Below, piece after piece: positions 18,947 to 29,623 of a DNA stretch of 64,000 nucleotides. The position numbers and the translations under genes are program-made. The notes below the pieces were generated by a model. The model had not been told where the DNA came from. It did not search any database and saw only the letters and a list, made by a program, of their open reading frames with translations. Every line of letters starts with the position of its first letter. The first letter of the stretch is position 1. The DNA is from Aspergillus flavus. Lineage: Eukaryota; Ascomycota; Eurotiomycetes; Eurotiales; Aspergillaceae. The DNA is taken from contig NC_092403.1 of the NCBI RefSeq assembly GCF_009017415.1, positions 1,426,001 through 1,490,000 on the forward strand. Reading direction: 5' to 3'.

Positions 18947-20563
18947 GTGGACTGGAGATGTAGGATACCTAGGCACCCGTTTTGTCCCGTTTTCTCTAGT
19001 GTTGGGACAAGGTTTGGATCCTTAAAGCCAAGCTTCTTTGTGTATCGATCCAACTTAGGGAGATCACCGAATAGGGCTGCGCTGGCGCGGGGTTTGCCAA
19101 GCCCCAACGGTATTCTTTCTTTATTAATTTCCGGTTGCCTATTGTTAAACAAAGAGATCCCAGTAGATATTTGCCGTAAATAAGTGTTATAATGCGAAAT
19201 GGAAAGGACGGTCCAGCTGTCACCAACAGATGAAAACTCTACACGTCTCCTCGGAGGCTGGGCCAATCGTGCCCTTGCATCGCATGCAGGTAGCCCGCAA
19301 CCACTTCGGCCCAAAATTTGCTTTGAGGCTCTGATGAAGGACCATCGAGTCTACGGAGTAGTACGCCGTACGATGATAAATTGAGGCTCAAAGGCTTCAT
19401 CATCTTTCCCGGTGTTTTCTCCCTGTCGTGCTGTGACTCCTGTCTCAGGAGTTTCCAATTCCATGTCTAGGATGAATGATGATCCTTTGTTTCTGTTAGT
19501 AGGTCTGTGCTGATGGAGCTCTATTCTGTTGTACCCAAGCAATTTCCGGATCGAACATTCTCGGCCAATATTCCGAGTGCGTTGTGAACGAGGCTGAGAG
19601 ATGCTACCTACTTAGGCCCTAAGATCCCTGCTTGTTGAGCTTTTCACCTCAAAGATGCAACGAACAACCGCCGATCCTTCCTATTGTGTGCTTAGTACCG
19701 TCAGGGATATAGTCTAATCAGTAGGAGTATAGTCTAGCTCGCTGCTCAGCTCGTCGTCGCAGGGCCTTTCTGCCCATGACTTGGAGACTAATCTCCCACT
19801 GCCCCAACAGAACTTGCCCTCAGCAGCCAATAGGAACGAAACCCTGATGTTGGTGGCCTGGCTATGGCCTTAGGCTACCACAAATAATATTTTCATACAT
19901 GAATCCACTAAGTAACAGGGATGAACACCCATTCGCGACTGTGTCTCTCCCAAAAGACCTAGTCCTTTACTACTACTCCATATAAGAGGAAAGTTTAAAC
20001 GATAACAGCAGGAGAAGCTCTGAGAAGTCTAGAAGAGGGTAACTCTATTTATCCCCGTATTTGAGATCAATGGACAAATTCCGAAATGGCGCCAGCTTTA
20101 GAATTACCACACCTATGGAAGCCGAATAAGCACTAAGGTCCTACAGGCGTTCGGGCATGCAATTGATTATCGCCATAACCAGGATATGCGATAAGTTATG
20201 GTCCATAGATCATACCACCCCAGCTAAAACATGAGTACTGTCGCGTCCTTATTGCCATCCATAGTTTGCTGAGATGGACTGGGGTTCAAATTGAGATTTT
20301 AATAAATTGGTTGTATGTTTGATTTTAATTCGACGACATTCACATTGGCTGTCATGCAGATCATACCCTAATCAATGATTGGTACCCTGTATTTTTTAAA
20401 ACCCAATCTCTAGGAACAACATATGGACGGCAGATCAATCTCCCCTCATTATGATTCTCACATTCGGCTTACTAGAATACTGGTACAGGTTATTTGAATG
20501 CGGGTGTCACCACTTTATCCCGGGTCCTCTTACGAGATGAAATCAAGCTGAACTTAGATTGGA
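18947..20563. other. intergenic, 1.6 kb
   Basis: Short ORFs on both strands at about 18940-19540 have no motif and mutually overlap. I see no RNA gene. It may carry regulatory sites for the protease, none of which I can name. Confidence 0.35.
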
Positions 20564-21754
20564 ATGGAAAGGAGCAATCTACATGATGATGGTCTTATCT
20601 TCAACTTAGATCAGGTTAACAAGGTAAGATCTATCGTGCGTTTTCTATCTGTCCCTCTCATCCTACTCTTTTGCTTTCATCCTTTAATATTTGCACCTGC
20701 TTACAATATCCAAAGGCCTCGAATTGGATTGAGGTGGCCTTTGTAGCTGGTGCCATCGTAGGGTGTATCCACAGTGCCACCGCCACAGCAATCGGGTCCG
20801 TGATCTAGGTAGTCGCAGGAACTGCTCGTGAACTACAATCGCGTCACCAAAAGAATACCTTTCTTGATCGAGTCAATCAAGATCTACTGGTGCCGCGGGG
20901 ACTATATACGGCGATCATGTCGTTCAAAGTCCAAGTTCCAGGTCAACAGGAAGGGCTACTCCGGGGGTTATCCGGCTCCATCGGGCAAGCTTCTTTCACA
21001 AAGAAAGAGCTCGATATTAACCAGACAGTCGAGAAGTATAGCAGCCCCGACCAGAACATATTAAAATTCAAGAAAGGCTTGAAGTATGTCCGTCTCGTAA
21101 TCGGCAGGACTCGCGGGGAGCTTGAATTACCTGAGGCCGCTGCGCTAGTATATCCGCACCTCAACCGGGCAGCAGTGGAGGCCGTCAGGGCGAGAGCAGA
21201 ATGGGGAACAAGTTCAAGCATGCCCAGGGGTGGGTTAACGACTATCTGGACAGGAAAGTACTGCTAATTGTGTTAGTCAAGACCCCAGAGCTTCCATTTG
21301 CTAAAACATTGCTAACAGGAAACAATGATAGGAAGTGCAGCATCCAGGTATTGCGCTGGCTGTTACGTCTGACAAGCGAAAGCCTTTGAAGTTGCCATAT
21401 AATGACCATAATCACCCAGTAATCAGCGGATCCTTGATCTTACTGTTGACACGTGGTCATGTCCCTGTGCCTGGGATTGACAAGATGCTATACATGACTC
21501 TTGAACAATCGGGAATCAAACGTCTGGTCCGAGGCCATCCCTCCGGTCACCCACTGAATGTTGGACTACCCCAAGGTAGCATTGAGCGTGTTATCGATAA
21601 GAAGATACATGAAGATGTTCTATATCTTTTAGTAGTGAATTTGTCATGCAAGAAAGAAGTGCAGGAGTCTGTTAATCAGTTGGAACGTCTAATGAAGAAG
21701 AAGGGCGTCAATGCCGATTCGCATTATATTGTGGCCGGTGGACAATTTCATTAG
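20564..21754 (+). pseudogene. decayed gene of an uncharacterised fungal protein family
   Basis: A first exon (20564-20623, ATG to a GTAAGA donor) joins in phase to 20716 across a 92-base intron and continues ASNWIEVAFVAGAIVG, but meets TAG at 20806. Past it the frame is rich: FLDRVNQDLLVPRGLYTAIM, then LDINQTVEKYSSPDQN, then ELPEAAALVYPHLNRAAVEA. It then shifts at about 21200 to GWVNDYLDRK and again at about 21335 to a part containing SGSLILLL and EDVLYLLVVN, ending at 21754. The order of these blocks resembles uncharacterised proteins I recall from Aspergillus genomes (name unknown). One stop plus two frameshifts mark it as non-functional. It might be a relic paralog of an intact copy elsewhere. 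Confidence 0.65.
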
Positions 21755-22570
21755 GAAGGTTTCTTTCGTTTTCCTTTATCTATTATTCTTCTCCTTCCCT
21801 TTTCTTCTACCTTACCTCGTGCTTTCTTTTCTTTCCCTTGTTCAATTTAGATAAGAATAGGGTCAGGCATAAACTACAATTGCTATATAACTATAACCAA
21901 TCAGACAGACGCACCTAGAATTACTATACGAAACCCGGCGCTAGATATCTAAATGAGGGACTGTTTCGCCTCTTCCAGCACTTTAACATGTTTATATGCC
22001 ACGTCGTTCTGACTGATAACTACCTTCTCCCTCTCCACTCATCAGTCAGTTTTGCCCGGCAGACCACCTTGTCTGATTAAGAGATGTGTCATTATGATGG
22101 ACGACTGAATATCCCACTAAAAAGGCTGGGAGTGAAGATGAGGTATGAGCATGGGACCTTCTGTTGCTTATTTGCGGCCTATGTGTGCATTCATCCATCA
22201 AACAGAAAATAGTGGATCACAGAATAGCAATAGTGTACATAGTAACAGGATAGTAAGGTCTAGGATTTGTAACTCGACTGTTGAAGTGAGGACACCCTCG
22301 CAGCCAGTAGCCTGAATAATATGTACGTCTTGTATTTGAAAGTATATACATCTGTTCCACGGTAATTTTAATAGCTTTGCATTGGTGATTTCTTCGAATC
22401 GCAGTGTGGACGAGTGACAACCGGTCTAGTAAGTGATGCCTTACGGACTCCCACCTCATGACTAAACGTTTATTCCGAGCCGTTCGCCCACTCCCCGAGA
22501 CTCGGTTCCTAAGGTCGATGGAGGAACAGATTGGCGAGCACTGCCTCGATCGAAAGCGCGACCGAAGGCG
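21755..22570. other. intergenic
   Basis: No supported gene. The left part is pyrimidine-rich after the relic's stop. Confidence 0.4.
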
Positions 22571-22573
22571 GAA

Positions 22574-22611
<38 letters not shown>

Positions 22612-22614
22612 GAA
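22571..22614. repeat. poly-A and (GAAAA)n tract
   Basis: A run of 19 A followed by GAAAA units, just beyond the stop codon of the small secreted protein gene on the minus strand. Confidence 0.9.
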
Positions 22615-22639
22615 ACCACGACAAAAGATACGAAGCCTC

Positions 22640-23064
22640 CTAGCAAGCCTTGATAGCAATACAAGCCTGAGATGGGACTTCAATATCGAACATAAACTTA
22701 TCCGGGTCGTCGAGGAACGCCCGGCGATAGCGAAGACACCGCTTGCTAATCAGCAGATGGCCCCGACATGATACGTCTGAAGCGTATTTGAAGAACTGCT
22801 TATTTCCGCGGACATTATTGGTACGACGGATCATGTCATCCACACGGCTTGCATAATTAATGCAGTCCGCACAGTAGGCATGTCGGTCCATAGCTTCCGG
22901 TGGGACCCGTGTGTTGTTGTAGAGTAAGATGCCTATTGCTCGTTAGTTAGAATTTAGGGGACGTTGGAGCCTTTCAGTGGGAAGCATCGTAAAGGACTCG
23001 TACCACATCCTACTAAAAACAGGCAGCAGGCAGTAACGGCCACCGAAATTATGGAGATTCTCAT
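22640..23064 (-). CDS. small secreted cysteine-rich protein, spliced
   Basis: Two exons, 23064-23004 and 22932-22640, separated by a 71-base intron (donor GTACGA, branch CTAAC, acceptor AATAG), give 117 residues. Exon 1 encodes a hydrophobic signal-like segment starting MRISIISV and rich in Ala, Val, Leu and Cys. Phase matches exactly across the junction. After the signal come an NNT sequon and six cysteines in the pattern C-x2-C ... C ... C ... C-x5-C, with the last at the C-terminus. That suggests three disulfides. Small secreted cysteine-rich fungal proteins include effectors, antimicrobial proteins and surface proteins; I recognise no known family here and make no functional claim. The continuous frame seen alone starts at 22891 and misses the signal peptide. 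Confidence 0.6.
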
Positions 23065-23427
23065 GTTAGGGTTGGACGCAGCGATCAATGCTTCTGGGTG
23101 GACTTGTGGAATGAATGGGTGTCAGAATGGATTTCTATGCCACTAACCAAATCGGGCGAGTTGAAACCCCTCTTCGATTACCCTTCCCGGCTTAGTGCGT
23201 GTCGATGGACATCTGAACACGTGACCATGCGTTAGGCATCTATTATTATGCACTCATGTAGTGATGTCTTAGATAATACAGTAGGTAGCAATATTTAAAG
23301 AGGAGCAGCTTGTTGTCCGTAAGGCTAAAGGCTGGTATGGTTGCCAGTTTAGGTCTAGACAGGAGAAACCCATAGCCATGGAAATCCTTCGGTATGCACT
23401 GGATTCAAACATAGACAGTAGAGACAT
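23065..23427. other. intergenic
   Basis: Promoter of the small secreted protein gene and 3' flank of the Zn2Cys6 gene. Nothing else seen. Confidence 0.4.
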
Positions 23428-24776
23428 TCACTGAACTATTCCCTCCGAGCTTGGATTAAGGACACACCATCTCTCCAAATCTGGACCATGTAAGCAAAAT
23501 TGCCGTGGCCAGTCCAGAAGATCTGCGTATTCAGGTGGCATAACTTCCAAGACCTCGGACAGGAGCGATTCTGCACGTCTTTCCAAGACCCAAAAACGCC
23601 GGAAAACGTGTAACTGTGTGCAGTAGCAAGCTAGCAACACAAGAGCAAAAGGCTGCCTCTGCTCGATCAAGCTAATGAACCCGACGCGGACGACAATCGG
23701 CCAAATATAAATCATACCGCTTGCAGAGAGTGTGCGGGCATGTTCAATACGTTGGCAGGTTTTCTCCAGTTCAGTGATGGCATGCTCCAAGACTGATCTT
23801 TCTTCTTCTGCGAGTACTTCGACTGTAAGCCGATATCTGAGCCTACTAATCTGGCCATCAAGGCCATCGAATAGACGGAGTGGTGTACCCCTGCGGATCA
23901 CATCAGCTGGGAAGACAAAAGTCATGATGACATCAAAAGGGTCGCATACCGTTTCTCACTCCAATCTCGAGCCATTAGTGGCCCAAGACAAGACTTATTA
24001 ATCAATGGAAAGAACTCAAGGAGGGTAGTGATACCACGACAGAGGTTGAACATCTCAATTACACTGCTCAGAGGCTGTGCATCCTTCGAGTCGGTCGGAA
24101 CAGCACATATCCAGACCATGATGACGCTCGAGAATGCGAAGAGCGCAAAGCAGTTCTCCGCCGTTGGTTTCCGAAGTATAGTTCGGAAGGTCTGGAGTCC
24201 TAGAGCCATATGGAAAGTGGAGCTGGTGAGGTAATGACTGTGTTTTTCGGGCTTCACATATGACAGATGTAGTGCGGATAACGATAAGATTCCATGCATG
24301 AGAAACTCATAGGAATAAGCGATTTTCGGAATCTCAGTTCTCCACACGTGGCGGACATCTTCTTCATCTGATAAGGTAGTACATGTGGAGATGCAGTAAT
24401 GGTGCATTAGTTCGGGATCTTGACCGTTCCACTCGCGCACGAAGTATGCCGTATCTGTTAAGTTGCGCTGGAAGACCCTTAATGCGGCATCTGTCCGTGC
24501 GGATATCTCGGCAAGAGATGTACCAGGAGCTGGGGTACATGCAATTAGTTGTTCAGCATGTTTCTTCTTTGGTTCAGGTTGTGGTGTAACAACTCGAGGT
24601 TGGTAGCTACACGAGAGACTGCGACGAGTACAATTTAAACATGGATCGGCTTCATCGCACTGGAGACATTTAGTAAGGGAGGGCCACCGTGAGATCTTGG
24701 TACTTACCTTCACTCTCCTTTTTTTGCATTGGTCGCAACCATTGCGAGACTTCTTATGAGATCTCCGGGGCGGCAT
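23428..24776 (-). CDS. Zn2Cys6 transcription factor (Upc2-like architecture)
   Basis: Exons 24776-24708, 24659-23950 and 23890-23428 give 413 residues. Removing the 48-base intron (24660-24707) restores a perfect binuclear cluster: Cys14-x2-Cys17-x6-Cys24-x5-Cys30-x2-Cys33-x6-Cys40. The start MPPRRSHKKSRNGC is typical of the sterol-uptake-control-like subfamily of short regulators with a C-terminal ligand-binding-like domain. The second intron (23891-23949, branch CTGAT) links EKR to GTPLRLFDGLD. The gene is divergent from an RTA1 membrane protein gene across an 0.8-kb shared upstream region, so local control is plausible. The first intron is a multiple of three and stop-free; retention would insert 16 residues into the zinc cluster. 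Target genes unknown. Confidence 0.85.
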
Positions 24777-25578
24777 GTTCCGTCTGACGTAGTGACAAAG
24801 CAACGAAGTCTCCGTTCTCCGTTAGAAACGAAATAAGATCTGTGTAAGGTCCAAATATGGGGATCGCGAGCAGTATCTGTCCAAGGTGCGGCGTATTCAA
24901 GTAATACGATAGCGAAAACGAACACTGATTCGAATACGGAGCTTTCCAGATGTGATTGGCCGCCTTGAAGAAGAGGATCCACATTACATTGAAAACTCAA
25001 CTTGAGTGGTGGCAAGTGTGGGTCTCAGGTGCTTTTACGATGCATTTCGGAACAGAGAATGTGGAGCATCCCAAGACCAAATAGATTGCATATAGAATAT
25101 TTCTTCTCAGACTCAAGCCAGCTTGGACAAGGGCTATAGATCAATAGCCCCATGCTATTCATGTTGATCTAGGTCATCATGATGTTGTTGCTTTGACCGC
25201 AGTTAGGGCTTCTTATATCAAACCATCCGGCGAGCGGCCATGTTGAATTGTCATTCGAATAAGAACCACCTATCATTATTGCACACATATACAGAGCAGT
25301 TATTCCTATAAATGTAAGCAGTCGGACTATTTGCTCTATCTCGGTAGATAGTCGTTGCTGTGACCAGGCTTAGCTATTCTAGGCAGCAAATTTTACCGTT
25401 GACCCCCTGGCGCGAGTGGAGACATCCACAGACTATAATTATAGATCCGGAGGTGGAAACGATAACGAACTCGAATTCGAGACCACATTAAAAACATGAA
25501 GATGGCCATTAAGAAAAGATAGAAGTCTTAAATTAGCACGATCCTTGCGGTTCACTATTATCGGCGACATCAGTCAAC
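24777..25578. promoter_or_regulatory. shared divergent upstream region of Zn2Cys6 and RTA1 genes
   Basis: About 800 bases between two divergent starts. Isolated CGG and CCGG triplets occur (near 25226 and 25446), but no clear inverted CGG pair was found by eye. No gene seen inside. Confidence 0.4.
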
Positions 25579-26585
25579 ATGAGCGGTAACGACGATGGCG
25601 GAATCGACTTTAAATTGTACCGCTATACACCGTCCCTCGTCGCAGCAGTTATCTTTATTGTTCTATTCACCCTAACAACCGCCTACCACCTTTGGCAGAC
25701 TGTTCGCCCGAGATGTTGGTACTTTTTAGTCTTTGTGACAGGTGGGATTTGTAGGTTTATCTCTCTGTGGAAAACAACCAAGTCAATAACGCGAATCTAA
25801 CAAAGACCAGTCCAGATAATAGGATACATCTGTCGCGCGCTAGCCCATTCTAACAAGGAAAACGTACCCATCTATGCCGTGGGAACTATCATGATTCTTC
25901 TTGCGCCCCCTCTTTATGCTGCCTCAATATACATGACTCTGGGCCGCCTCATCGGATATCTTGATGCAGAGAGATTAAGCCCAGTATCTACCAAATGGCT
26001 GACAGCAATTTTCGTCACCGGTGATGTGATCGCATTCCTCGCTCAAGGAGCAGGTATAGAACAGTCTAGCATTTTCCGTCATGGTTTTACTTCAATACTG
26101 ACCATATTTTAGGCGGCGGAATCATGGCAAGCGGCACCATTAGCGCAATGAACACGGGTGAGAACGTCACAATCGCAGGTTTATGCGTGCAACTGGTCTT
26201 CTTTAGCGTATTCATCATTGTCGCTACCATCTTCCATTATCGCATTCGCAAGAATCCAACTTCCAGATCCGCCGGAACTTCCATCTTTCCTCGTCATTGG
26301 CGCGAGGCTACCTGGGAAACTGTGATGTTAGGGCTATACGGCGCCAGTGTTCTGATTCTCATTCGATCGATTTTCCGCCTGATCGAGTATGCGCAGGGCA
26401 ACGATGGGTACCTAATCAGCCACGAGGTATTCATGTACGTGTTTGATGCGACGCTCATGTTCATCACTATGGTGGGAATGAGTTTGTTCCATCCTTCGAA
26501 GGTTTTAAGTCCGTTGGCGAAGGCGGAAGCGTCTTTGGACAGATCCTATACGATGACCACCGAGCTGCGCGATGAGCCTGTATGA
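25579..26585 (+). CDS. RTA1-like seven-helix membrane protein
   Basis: Exons 25579-25750, 25811-26053 and 26113-26585 give 295 residues. The introns are 60 bases (branch CTAAC) and 59 bases (branch CTGAC). Splicing restores GGIFQIIGYICRALAH and FLAQGAGGGIMASG, both diagnostic RTA1-family stretches. Another is IYAVGTIMILLAPPLYAASI. About seven transmembrane segments are visible. Yeast relatives (RTA1, RSB1, PUG1) act at the plasma membrane in lipid movement or in tolerance to aminocholesterol and other toxic lipids; the substrate here is unknown. Divergent pairing with a Zn2Cys6 gene of the Upc2-like type suggests joint control of a lipid or drug stress response, which is inference. Confidence 0.88.
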
Positions 26586-27174
26586 TATGAATGATTTGTG
26601 TTGATTTTTAAACATATCCTGCACTGTTTGTTGTACATATGCGGTAGATTGACTATGAAAGCGGAAATATTAAGTTATTGAACAGCCCCTGCTACAACAT
26701 GACGCTATCGCCAGCAGAGCTTGAGTTCAGCATTCCCATATTTCGGGTCTCACTAATCACCACCACCTTTCTAGTGTTAAGTCCAATGAGACGCCGTTCA
26801 AATTGACTTTACCATGCTCCAACACTGTCGAACACTCACCCAAGCCAAACTATACGGACCCCAACCCGAACACGAGACTAAAAACCAACCGTGTCTTGGC
26901 AGTCGTGCATTGCCACGAAGGAACCAAAAATGTCCCTGATATCGATACTTCCCATCCATACATGCTCTCTCCAAGTCTTGCAGATCACCGCACAGCCACA
27001 CCATGTGATAACGTCATGTTCCCATGTCTAATCCTCTTGACGCTTAACATACATATTTCAAGGCCACGGACTCTCACTGGAGCATGGTTTTAATGTACCC
27101 ACGCGTTAACATCCCCGGATATTCCACATCGATATATACAAAGCTCTCTCACTTCTTAGACCAAACCCAGAAAA
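26586..27174. other. intergenic
   Basis: No supported gene between the RTA1 stop and the next start. Confidence 0.4.
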
Positions 27175-28042
27175 ATGGAATCGATCTCGGATCCGCCCCC
27201 TCCCTACTCCGAGTCCCCAATATCAAACACTCCCGAACAAGAAACTTTACCTCCAACTACCCTCATCCTATCAAACAAGTCCATCCACACGGAAACCGCC
27301 CCCTCAACGCCCCTTTACCAAGTATCCCAAGACATATCATCTCTACCCCAAAAGTTCACATCAGTAAAATTCGAACGGCTAGAAACGAGCACACCATTAA
27401 AACCCGAAAGCAAATCTACGGAACCAGAGAAGAAGCATATATTCTACCTTGCTCACCCGGCGCATGCACAGTACCGGAAAGATGTTCCCGCTTATTACAT
27501 TACGTCTGTTTCCCCTGGGTCTCTGGGTAATATTCGCTTTGAGGTGAGTAAGTCGCGGTTTCAGAAGATCGACTTCAGGGCGCTTCTTAGTCCGAGGAAG
27601 ACAATGGGGGATAAGCCGTTGTTTTGTGAAGATGTGGAGACAACTTTGTTCTCTGCGAAGATGAAGTGGACTGGAGGTGGGTATAGGTGGACCGATGCTC
27701 GGGGTATGGAGGTAGCGTTTGAGGGAGGGAAGGGTGAAGGATCGAAGTTGGTTGTTACGGCATCTATGGACCAGGATATGAGGGATGCGCTGATTGCTTT
27801 GTGGGTTTTGAGGATATGGTATGATACAGCTGACAGTAGCAAGGCTAAAGCGGATGGTGAGTTCACCCTAGCTCGATGCTGCTATATCGCCCCTACTGTA
27901 GACCCGACTTGTTTTATTTAACTTTTGAACAGAACTAGCGGCATGGTTGCCGCCCACGGCGTATGGAAGAACGGATTTAGGCCTCGCGAAGACGTCAGGA
28001 GCGTTGGGGGCTCTTGGTGCACTTGGTGGAGGTGGCGCTTGA
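27175..28042 (+). CDS. hypothetical protein with PPxY motif
   Basis: Exons 27175-27856 and 27933-28042 give 263 residues; the 76-base intron runs GTGAGT to AACAG in phase 1. The N-terminus is low-complexity and Pro/Ser/Thr-rich, with DPPPPYSESP providing a PPxY element that WW-domain proteins such as Rsp5-type ligases bind. The middle looks like a beta-rich globular domain (HIFYLAHPAHAQYRKDVPAY, then MKWTGGGYRWTDARGMEV, then a DALIALWVLRIWYD helix). The spliced tail is Gly/Ala-rich (TSGALGALGALGGGG). I recognise no named family. Without the splice the frame ends in an unlikely peptide at 27921. Confidence 0.7.
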
Positions 28043-28259
28043 TCGGTGCGTTAGCCCTAACAGTGCTCAACTGGAGGTATTCACTGATCATAGAACCATA
28101 CCACATATAGCAAACGGGTCTTGGTCGGAGATCATAATAAAAAGATTCATGAGCTTCGTATAAAACTCACAATTGATATTCACAATCTCTATTTCCTGTC
28201 CTGTATGTCTATCAAATCTAGTCTTAGCCATCACTGAATCAGATTGCCTCTAAACAATC

Positions 28260-28880
28260 TCAAATCTTCGCCCCATAAACCTTCAACACCTCCCCCAGCT
28301 CCTTCTTCTCCTTCTCCGCCGGCCTGTCCCCCTCGGGAACCCCAAACACAAGCTGCGCCCTCAACTTCCAACTAGCCGGCACATTCCAGTTCGCCGCAAC
28401 CTTCTCATCAATGATAGGGTTATAATGCTGCAAATTAGCCCCGAACCCCTCCTCCTCCAACGCAACCCAAGCCATCAACTGATGCATGCCACTCGTATGC
28501 TCAGACCAAGGCTCGAAGTTCTCCGCATAGAGGGGAAACTTGGCCTTCAGATCTTCAATCACCGGCTGATCTTCATAGAACAGTACGGTGCCGTACGCCG
28601 CCTTAAACCCGTCCAGCTTCGCTCCCGTCGGTTTGAATCGCTCGGGTCCGATGCGCGCCAATAATACGTCCTTGGTGATGTTCCAGAGTTTCTCGTGTTC
28701 TTGGTTGAGGAGGAGGATTGTGCGCGTGGTCTGGGAGTTGAAGGCGGATGGGGTTTTGTGCATTATTGAGCCGAGGATGGATTGGATTTTGCTGTCTGGG
28801 ATGGGTGATTCGCGGCGCAGCGCGTAGTAGGAGCGCCGGTTGGCCAGGGCGGCGAGGAGGGAAGCACTGCCTTTTGACAT
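28260..28880 (-). CDS. nitroreductase family protein (FRM2/HBN1 type)
   Basis: An intronless 206-residue protein starting at ATG 28880 (MSKGSASLLAALANRRSYYA). The frame is open to 28985, but that part is unlike the family. Family features are ANRRSYYALRRESPIPD at the N-terminus, MHKTPSAFNSQTTR (flavin phosphate side), GTVLFYEDQPVIEDLK and the C-terminal LRAQLVFGVPEGDRPAEKEK. Length matches the yeast Frm2 and Hbn1 proteins (about 193 residues), FMN-dependent enzymes linked to oxidative stress and lipid signalling. The physiological substrate is not known. A TATAAATA-type element lies about 90 bases upstream. Confidence 0.88.
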   Translation of the reverse strand: MSKGSASLLAALANRRSYYALRRESPIPDSKIQSILGSIMHKTPSAFNSQTTRTILLLNQEHEKLWNITKDVLLARIGPERFKPTGAKLDGFKAAYGTVLFYEDQPVIEDLKAKFPLYAENFEPWSEHTSGMHQLMAWVALEEEGFGANLQHYNPIIDEKVAANWNVPASWKLRAQLVFGVPEGDRPAEKEKKELGEVLKVYGAKI

Positions 28881-28968
28881 TATGGGTATAGTTGGTTGGG
28901 ATTTGGTGTGGGGTGTGTGAGTGCTTGGAAATGGAATCTGTGTGGTTTTCACTGGGGGGATTGTTGAG

Positions 28969-28976
28969 TATTTATA
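28969..28976 (-). promoter_or_regulatory. candidate TATA box of nitroreductase gene
   Basis: TATAAATA read on the minus strand, about 90 bases upstream of the ATG at 28880. Confidence 0.4.
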
Positions 28977-29623
28977 AATTTCCAAATTGGACAGATCTCG
29001 GAAAATGACGTTAGTAATAATTCCGGGGGATGGAGATCTCGTTAACCTTTGTACAAGTCCGATTGGATCTGGGGAACCAATGATAACGCTTCAATTAGCT
29101 TAATAAAACTCATAGATGCTTAAACATCCTTAGGTAACTGTGTGTCATGCTTTGTTAGTCAATTGCTCAAATCCAGGGTAGTTTCAAATACGAGGATACC
29201 ATAATCCTTGGTCATCCTTAGAAACAAGGTTATACTTTTAGCCCGGGTGTGGTATAGTGGACCATGCCGAGGTAATTCCGCACCAGCCAAATCATGCTTT
29301 GAGACTTGTAGGAACCTATAGTGTCAATGTACATCACGGAGTTCATTCCTTTTCTGAATTATCATCAACTCATGAACACTAATTAGTATACATCTATTCT
29401 ATATATTATACGATCGAGGGGAGATAATCAAATCCGGGTGGGAGTTGGTTGTCTGTGACCAGTCACCTTCGTGCGTTGAAACACTCCTTGAGCCGCAATA
29501 GACAGCCATTATCAGGCAACCAAGCTTTGATATCATAGGGACTTGGGCTCTAACACTGGGCGCAAGAATTCGGGACAAGGTGCAAGAATGTGCCCGCTTC
29601 CTGCTCCCAGTGTAAGCATCATT
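28977..29623. other. intergenic
   Basis: AT-rich upstream flank of the nitroreductase gene and 3' flank of the second Zn2Cys6 gene. No gene seen. Confidence 0.4.

Noticed and set aside
18940..19314. 124-codon minus ORF upstream of the aspartic protease
   Set aside because: Overlaps the protease promoter and its TATA element, and shows no family features; competing ORFs in other frames look just as good.
22571..22614. Repeat units considered as a CRISPR-like array
   Set aside because: Simple pentanucleotide repeat with no spacers, in a eukaryotic genome.
22217..22683. Minus-strand ORFs with phenylalanine-rich stretches
   Set aside because: Products of the poly-A/(GAAAA)n tract; no motif.
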